Below are positions 57,185 through 64,000 of a stretch of DNA of 64,000 nucleotides, piece after piece. Under the pieces are notes generated by a model, which was not told the DNA's origin, ran no database searches, and saw nothing but the letters and a program-made list of their open reading frames with translations. The translations under genes and the position numbers were made by a program. The stretch comes from Taenia hydatigena (taxonomy: Eukaryota > Platyhelminthes > Cestoda > Cyclophyllidea > Taeniidae): contig JADWOT020000006.1 of assembly GCA_036345935.2 (NCBI GenBank), forward strand, positions 14,482,519 to 14,546,518, read 5' to 3'. Within the stretch, counting starts at the first letter, position 1; each line of letters starts with the position of its first letter.

Positions 57185-60100
57185 CCAGCTACCTGTTGGA
57201 CGTACGACTGGCTGTAGTGGGGTCGGTCAGTCTCTTGACGGCACACTACATTAAACTTGATATTTACCAAGAGGCTTCAAATCATTAGAGAGCACTTCCC
57301 TTTTTTTGGCTGAGCACTGCAAATGCATTTGCAACCGGCATCCAAGACACATGCAGAAGACTTGGTGTGTTTGGGTAAGAAGTAAGAAAAAATATTTTTG
57401 CCACCTCAACGACAGAGGTTGAACCAATTCTGCTTAATGCACATTTAAGGTATTAGCATATGGGTGTGTTGGGAGAGCAAATTGTATTTAGCCTAATCAA
57501 AATCATGCCCACTTGCGTATGGGACAGCATTTTTGAAGATCAAGCCTACCGAATTTCATGTCGAATGCAGTCTCGCTGGCTATTTGTCCAGTTGGCTTCA
57601 TGATTTGTAAAGTTCAGTAGCTGAGGTTGAAAATACTCAATAGGCCAGTTTGTGACATCGAAATTAAATGGCAAAAGTTGCTGATTTGTGGAATTGCGTT
57701 TTTGTGTAGGAATGTTTTACACATGTGCTGATGTTCATAAAATTATTCTAAGTGTTTTATGAGTGGCTTTAAAGTAGATGACATAAATACACCGTTTGCT
57801 CAATAGCTTTCGAAATTGCCGGCATCGCCGCCATTGCCTTGCTCATATCTCAAGTATCAAGCGAGTCATAAATATGAATGCGAACTGAAAAGCCTACCAA
57901 TAAACCCACGCCTGAAATGTGCGTTTGATCACCTTAATTGCGCAAAATGTTCGATGCTGTTCCGTTTGAAGCACTGGCGTTGTTAAAATCAAGCCAAAAT
58001 ATCTTAATAGTAGACATTCTTGCCTAATTCGCTTTTAAATAAACAGGGATGGAAATAAAATCAGTTGCCAATGTTGAGGCAGTGAATCCCACTTACTTGG
58101 TACATTTTGCCAAAGCTCTATTCATTGCCCACAGTTTGTGCAAGCGGTTACAGGCATGTGAGAGACACTAGGGCTTGAGTTCTGAAGATACGTGCCAAAT
58201 TTTGTTACTTCGTGGCGTTGGATTATAGTTTGCGCATCGTTGATAAAACCTAAGGAAGTCAGCTTTTGGCTTGGATTAAGTAATTCTAAGCATAAATTAA
58301 TTGAATCATTCTGGTTTCTTTGCTGCTCCGGATTCCTCGTTTGGATAGGTACTCTTCTTTATCAGCAGTTGACTTTACATCCTCATTCTTTTCCAGCTTC
58401 ACTTCACAAAAGTTATCCTTTTTTGATAAAGACTTTAAGTCATCCTATTTTCAACTAGCATGCATCCATTCTCTTTCATTGACACACATATGAGTCAATC
58501 TTTTAGCATATCCAAACGACAGATTACATTACCAACTAAGCTATTTGGATTAGCTCACTGCATTCTTTAACTAACAAATAAATCAAATGTTTTGGTTCCG
58601 GTGGCAGCCTTGGGCTGAGAAAATTCACACTACCTCCCACATTAACATCACTACAACTCGCACTTTGTGTATCCCAATCAATGATCACCAAGTGTAGTCG
58701 TATGTTCCATTTTATTTCTCATTTTATACCAATATGACCAATAAACCCAAGTTTTGGCCTCAAAGCACTCCCACTCAGGCTCAATCCTAGGGTAGATCGT
58801 GGAAAGTATTCTGCAATGGCGTTGATTGCCACCTTTTAGGGTGTGGTCCAATTCGAACTGAAAGCATTGCCCTGCATTCCTCCCTGCACGTATCACTAAG
58901 GCTAAATTTTGGATTCTAATTTCCACCACTTGACACTAATGTTAAATTGTGCAAGTATCGGATAGCTTTTAGCCCATTACTGAGCCCAAATTAAAAGACG
59001 GTATTCTTATAAAAGTGGTATTTTTCATTAAAATCGGGTTAACACTTTAGTCTCATTTTATAAAAATTTAAATACAAAATTTCTACTTCCGTCTCTTAAA
59101 GGCATGACTCTGTTTTGCTTCAATATTTCATAAGCATTTTTTAGCCAACAGAGACTGTACACACGAAGACGAGAAGCATCGTTGAGCGCTTTCACACGGG
59201 CACGCGATGCCACCATGTCTCATTGTTCAAGTATCATACATTGTGAAGGGATACATATTTGGGGATAAACTACAAAGACATAGCCTTAATGAATCTTTGT
59301 GAACGGCGTATCAAGCCTGTAATTAATTTTGTCTGAGTTTCTAGTGCGAAATTTATATGCACTCATGTTACAACTGTATGAAATAAAACGCATTTTGATG
59401 AATCTCGGTTATTCACACCTCTCTTTTCGATACATTAAATGCATAATTAATGATTCCCCTCAAGTTTCTCGTAGCTTCATACTAGTCTAAACTGTGAGGT
59501 TACGTCTCGTTTTATCAACTTCCAGCCACTAATATCATTTTAATACTCTTGTTCGATTGAGCTTGCATCCTCCGTAAAGTTGTTCACACAAGGTGTCAGA
59601 TCGCTCTGTGCCTCTCGCTTGACCTCTTTGAGCACACTTGATGTGAGTTATAAATCTCATTTTTTCTGATATGCAACATCACTTTCGAAGGTATTTTATA
59701 TGCTGTTTGCAGGCGATCTGAAAATCACAAATATTGTCAAAAATTATCGGCATATATGCCTCTATCGCCTGTGTCTGCAGCAAATGAACTCGAACACTCC
59801 AGTTAACTCGCCTTCACTTCCCATTGGATGGCATCTTTGGCTTGCGTATTTCAAGTGTTTTATCTTTATAATAAGCCATTAACAAGTGACATCATAGTTC
59901 TCATAAGTTTTCATGTTCAGTCTTTTTTATCATTCATAGGTCAGGCAGCTAACTTCAAGTGTTTTTGTGCCTTTGTGTCAAGATGTTTGTCCAAAACTTA
60001 AAAGCACTGAGAAATCTACGTTAAGCTATGGTTTTGAAATACCCAGCTTCCCCATCTATGTCGAGCCTTGTTCACAGGTCTGCTGCGGTTTTCGCACCAT

Positions 60101-60431
60101 TGTCATGCATCCAGTTGTCTGCTGACCCGACGTACTGTGGAGAGCTGAGAGATAATAATCTATTTTTAAACAAACGTTAACTGTACATGAGAAATGAAAA
60201 TTTCCGGAAAGATTTGATGTATGGTTTTGTCTGGCTTCAGAATACACTTTTTAAAGGAACGGGTTTGAATTTTCGCAGCATAAGGCCAAAGTCGTGTAAA
60301 CTACTTACAGTGGGTTTATCACTTGACTTGAGTCAAGCAGTTATTACCATCACCCTTGTTACAGTCTTTTGATAACCCGATCTCTGGGTGACTCCTACCA
60401 TTGGCTTAACGTCTAAGGTGTGCGAATGCAG

Positions 60432-60618
60432 TGTAGCGTAGCGAGACTTCCTTGAAAGGGAAAGGAGGCACAATACTAGGGCAGAATATATACATTCAAT
60501 AAGCAGAGGAAACGGAGCTGCTGGCATGGCTCGGAGGCCAGCCTACGCAGCTAGGACGATATGGCCACCTCTGTGACCGAAACCGAAACCGGCAGACATA
60601 ACAAACAAAGTATTATAG
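60432..60618 (-). mobile_element. Solo LTR of TRIM-like family
   Basis: On the plus strand it begins TGTAGCGTAGCGAGACTTCC and ends GTATTATA, with the CTACA end mutated. It shares AGAATATATA and GGCCACCTCTGTGACC with the other copies. It is 187 bp. The flanks TGCAG and GCATA do not form a clear target duplication, so it is probably older than the copy at 28975. Confidence 0.8.
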
Positions 60619-61189
60619 CATAAGTTGTTCAAGGAAAAACTGCATTCTATAGAATGCAATCCACTTTAGCCACTTTACAGTCTGTCCCGAAAAAATTTTG
60701 AAGGCGTGTGCTCACCGGTTTTGCTACGGTCCCAATTAGCAGTTAAAGAGCAAACCAGTCGTTTTTAGTCCATTATTAGTGTCATGTGGTAGTAATGTTC
60801 TAAGACGCCTTTTCTAATGATTGTTGCATGATTTTTCAATATTAAAATGGTTTTGTAACAATTTACTTTGAAAGAGTTTTAATTAATTTTGCAAGCGGAC
60901 TCATTTATTTATTTAAAAGGAATAATTATGTAGGTGTGAGGAGCATCAAAACGAAGTTCACACATCGGCTCAACATACTACACAGTTTGGTTCCACATCG
61001 ACCTCCCGATTCGCATCCCTTTGGGCTGCAATTATCACAACTTCGGTTGTCGTAATTTTAATTGCTCCCAAAGCAGTGCACTTCAAGCCTGCTGATTCTG
61101 CTTAGCATTGCTCAATGCTTTTGCAGCTGTCCGCCTTTTCGATTTGGACATTAGTCTTTTGGATCTAAGATCTAGGCCATACTTCACTC

Positions 61190-61254
<65 letters not shown>
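61190..61254. repeat. Compound (CA)n(TA)n microsatellite
   Basis: About 22 bases of CA repeat pass directly into about 43 bases of TA repeat. It is a simple sequence likely to vary in length between individuals. Confidence 0.95.
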
Positions 61255-61258
<4 letters not shown>

Positions 61259-63316
61259 AATGCGCTTGCCAGTTACGATGAGTTAGATGCAATGGAGCTA
61301 ATTAATGCCTTTAGGCCGATATTTGGTTTTCTTTTTTCTGTTATAATGTCCTCTTAAACCTTCATGCTATATTTAACTTAACCATTTGTTAAGTACAATT
61401 CTTATTCACATCTTTTGAAGCGTGTTAATTTGGCCTCTTAAAAAATAGCTTCTCATACAGTTTTGAATTTCTTTTTTTTAAAATATGCGAGTGCATTAGG
61501 ACACTGATTATTCCTTCTGTTTTAGCTGTCTAGATTTTTTTGACAATGTATAAGATTACTTTGTTCTTTAGATCCTTCTCTAATTTTACGTAAGTCGACT
61601 GTCTCAGCTGCAGCTTATCACTTTCTGTGGCTAATATGGGCAGAAGTGTCACCTTTGGGGCCGATTTTTTCGTCTAAATATAACGTTCAAAACGTTATAG
61701 TTGGTGTAGGTAAAAATGGACAGAATTAGTTCATTATGACAAATTACTGCAGAACCAATAAATAGCCATTTTTAGTTGTTTAGTGATTAGGATTTGTTGC
61801 TAATTAATTAAGTTCCCCTTAAGATAAAGAGAATAGTCAGAGTTTTGTTGTTTTCTCATTGATTTAAACGCACTCATTCTTGAGAAGAGCTTATTTCTGG
61901 TTCGCATAACGCTCTATTCAAACTAAGCAAGGTAAATGTTTACGACCACTCCATCGCTGGGTTCATGTTATGACATTGGAATTTGATCATGTATTCTTTA
62001 AGGGGCATTCACTATTGCTATTCTGCTTGAGTGCACACTCAGATTACTGTATTTTCAGGACGCGGCTGCTGGGTGGCATCTTGCGGTATTGGTCTGACAA
62101 TCGTGTCCACTAACTACGGAAAGGCATTCTTTAATTTATTGCCTAAATATTCATATCATAGGTGTTTACCTTTCGGCCTAGTCACTTGGGGAAACACCTT
62201 CTTACATACTAATGCTGTTCATGTGGGTAGACTATGAACAGGAGTAGAATCATTTAATTTTTCATAAAATAACATGACTGTTCAAATAAATGGCATCAAA
62301 ATTGAACAGTGAACTTTAATTAAACACTTGTGATCAAATACATTTCATATGTTCAACTAGCAGGTGACAGGAAGAAAAAAATGTTACAAACGTGTTATGG
62401 GAGATTACTTGTCGTTAGCAGTACACATTGAACACAGTTGTTCATGTCAGATAACTCTTTCAACCACTATTTCATAAACAGGTGTTTTGCAGCAATCATA
62501 TTTGCATTGGTGAGTGTTAGCGAATTCGACCTGAAACTTCCGTGTATTAAGTGTCCTCCCAACCCAATGCTCTCTTTCAAAATAATTTTTTAACTAGCAC
62601 CAAAATCACTGGAAGATTTACAGCTATTACGTATTAAGGTAGTCAGACAGCACTGTTTAGTGTCAACGCCTACAAACTCCACTAGCAATTGAGTCTGCAT
62701 TGATTACATGGATGCATATGTATCTTTTCCTACAACGGAGAGATTCACATTATATGCCCCATAAAAATACTAGTTTTAATTACAAAATCCTTCCCTAGAC
62801 GCCATGATCCCAGTCTCTGTTCCCAAAATGCTTTGAAGCCATCGCATGACTAAGATGTAACCCTACATATATTAACAAGAAAACTCTCTCCTTAATCTTT
62901 TGCTACGCATGACGTTTTGAGTCCCTATTCATGGCGTTCAATCCTAACATCATAGTGGTTCAGTCTATTGATCAGTCAATTTCTCTTCATGTAATCTCCA
63001 TCCTCCAGTAACCAAAGTCGAAATGAACGGAGCTTAAGTATACAAGCAAATGTAGTCTGAAATCAATTGAAAGCGCAGAGTGCGGCTTTGAATGGTCACC
63101 TCCTCCAATATTACACTTATTTTCAGGACCAATTTGTGAAAAAGTATGGCGATGCACTGCGTGCTAAATGTGCATAACTTTTTGAGGTTGATAGATCAAG
63201 CTACTTTCGGTCGAAAACTTGCTTGTTTTAGAATATGAAATAAGCGCGCATTAACAGCCAATGTTAACTTTCATTTGTACATGCATCTTATTGTTTGTGA
63301 ATCCCAAAAGTCTGAC

Positions 63317-63368
63317 CTTTTCCATCGCGGGCTGGTAAAGCTTCCCAGTAGAGATCAGGTCCGTCCAT
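63317..63368 (-). other. Possible first coding exon of the K+ channel
   Basis: On the minus strand an ATG in good context (GTGATGG) starts 17 codons (MDGPDLYWEALPARDGK) plus one base, and ends at a donor GTCAGA. The phase matches the acceptor in front of the T1 exon at 51688. Joining them reads ...ARDGK-E-IMQNHASA without a stop. The open frame also extends upstream of the ATG, and the patch is GC-richer than its surroundings. The implied intron is 11.6 kb. The peptide itself is not recognised, so this rests on phase, donor and composition only. Confidence 0.35.
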
Positions 63369-64000
63369 CACTGAATGGGCGCTGCGTAAGACCGAAGCCT
63401 CTGCTGAGGGCGTGAACCAATAACTTGGGTGGACTCCCTTGTACTTTTTCACCCTCTTCCATTACAGCCAATTTTTGTTTCACACTGTTAGGAGACGCCC
63501 TTGTTTGGTTGACATATCCAGCAGTTCATCATTTTCATGCGAACAAAGGTCAGGTTGTGGGACATAAATGGCTGAGATTGGATTTAATGGCCAAACATAA
63601 GCCACAATGTCAATTCAAGCTCAGGTCATACACTCCCTTTCATCTACATGACCTTAAAATGTCGGCATTCAATGCGCACCGCTCAATGCCAACTCACACT
63701 ATTTTTGTGCATTATTCATCACACCTCAGGTCAAACGCAGATTGCGCGTAGCAGCTAACAGCTCGCAAATTCAATTTCAGGTTTGGATTTGCACGGGTTC
63801 AATAGCCCATTTATGCTTTTCACTCGGGTGCCTAGTAAAATTAAACTGTAGCTTCCTTAAAAGTGTCATTTTACTGCAAGACGGAGTTACAGAAGAAATG
63901 CCCTTCCTTATTGATGAAAAACTTGCCTTAAAACACGAAAAAAAGGCAATGACGCTGAATTAAGATCTAGAATGCGGAGGGCAGTTCCATGGAAAGTCGT

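Larger units (their letters stand above)
51689..64000. other. Region upstream of the K+ channel T1 exon; no confirmed gene
   Basis: These 12.3 kb hold a solo LTR (60432-60618), a CA/TA dinucleotide tract (61190-61254), a GC-richer patch around 57035-57240 and a possible first channel exon (63317-63368). If that exon is real, most of this region is intron 1 of the channel. Otherwise it is intergenic. I recognise no other protein family here. Confidence 0.6.

Noticed and set aside
58678..58929. Minus-strand frame of 83 codons rich in Trp and Tyr
   Set aside because: No family was recognised, it has no splice context, and it is likely a chance frame.
63127..63177. Terminal-exon-like piece after a good acceptor (DQFVKKYGDALRAKCA, then stop), plus strand
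   Set aside because: It is only 16 codons and no upstream exon in a compatible phase could be found.

Overview
The window is nuclear DNA of a flatworm, most likely a tapeworm. The evidence is three intron-rich animal signalling genes, several introns of only 28-36 bases (a size class typical of trematodes and cestodes), and a small non-autonomous LTR element resembling the TRIM elements described in taeniid cestodes. The species cannot be fixed from this sequence alone. No bacterial-type operons, tRNA, rRNA or CRISPR arrays were seen.

Layout. (1) About 298-15949, minus strand: a phospholipase C-beta of the PLCB4/norpA type, rebuilt here as 20 coding exons. It runs from the start codon at 15949 to the Y half of the catalytic barrel and leaves the window on the left, so the C2 and C-terminal domains are missing. 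Its Y-domain exon is present twice in tandem (1515-1599 and 1307-1391). Both copies are 85 bp with identical phases, which makes them a strong candidate for a mutually exclusive exon pair. (2) 15950-19348: intergenic DNA between divergent genes, holding a solo LTR (17203-17404), an 810-bp TRIM-like element with a perfect target duplication (17752-18561) and a decayed LTR (about 18627-18807). (3) 19349-26182, plus strand: a complete ERK1/2-type MAP kinase of 363 residues in ten exons with a TEY activation motif. (4) 26183-38471: a gene-poor stretch between convergent genes, with one solo LTR, a CCTT microsatellite of about 230 bp and two weak exon-like islands. (5) 38472-51688, minus strand: a voltage-gated potassium channel of the non-Shaker (Shaw/Shab-like) type. 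The T1 exon and the S1-S6 exon are separated by a 10.8-kb intron, and a short 5' coding exon may lie at 63317-63368. (6) 51689-64000: upstream or 5' intronic DNA with a solo LTR, a CA/TA dinucleotide tract and a GC-richer patch.

The three genes are all signalling components: Gq-coupled lipid hydrolysis, the terminal kinase of the Ras/ERK cascade, and a repolarising K+ channel. Nothing in the sequence shows that they are co-regulated. PLC-beta and ERK are divergent; ERK and the channel are convergent. All exon limits come from reading the splice sites and matching the translated peptides to remembered family sequences; no alignment or database search was run.
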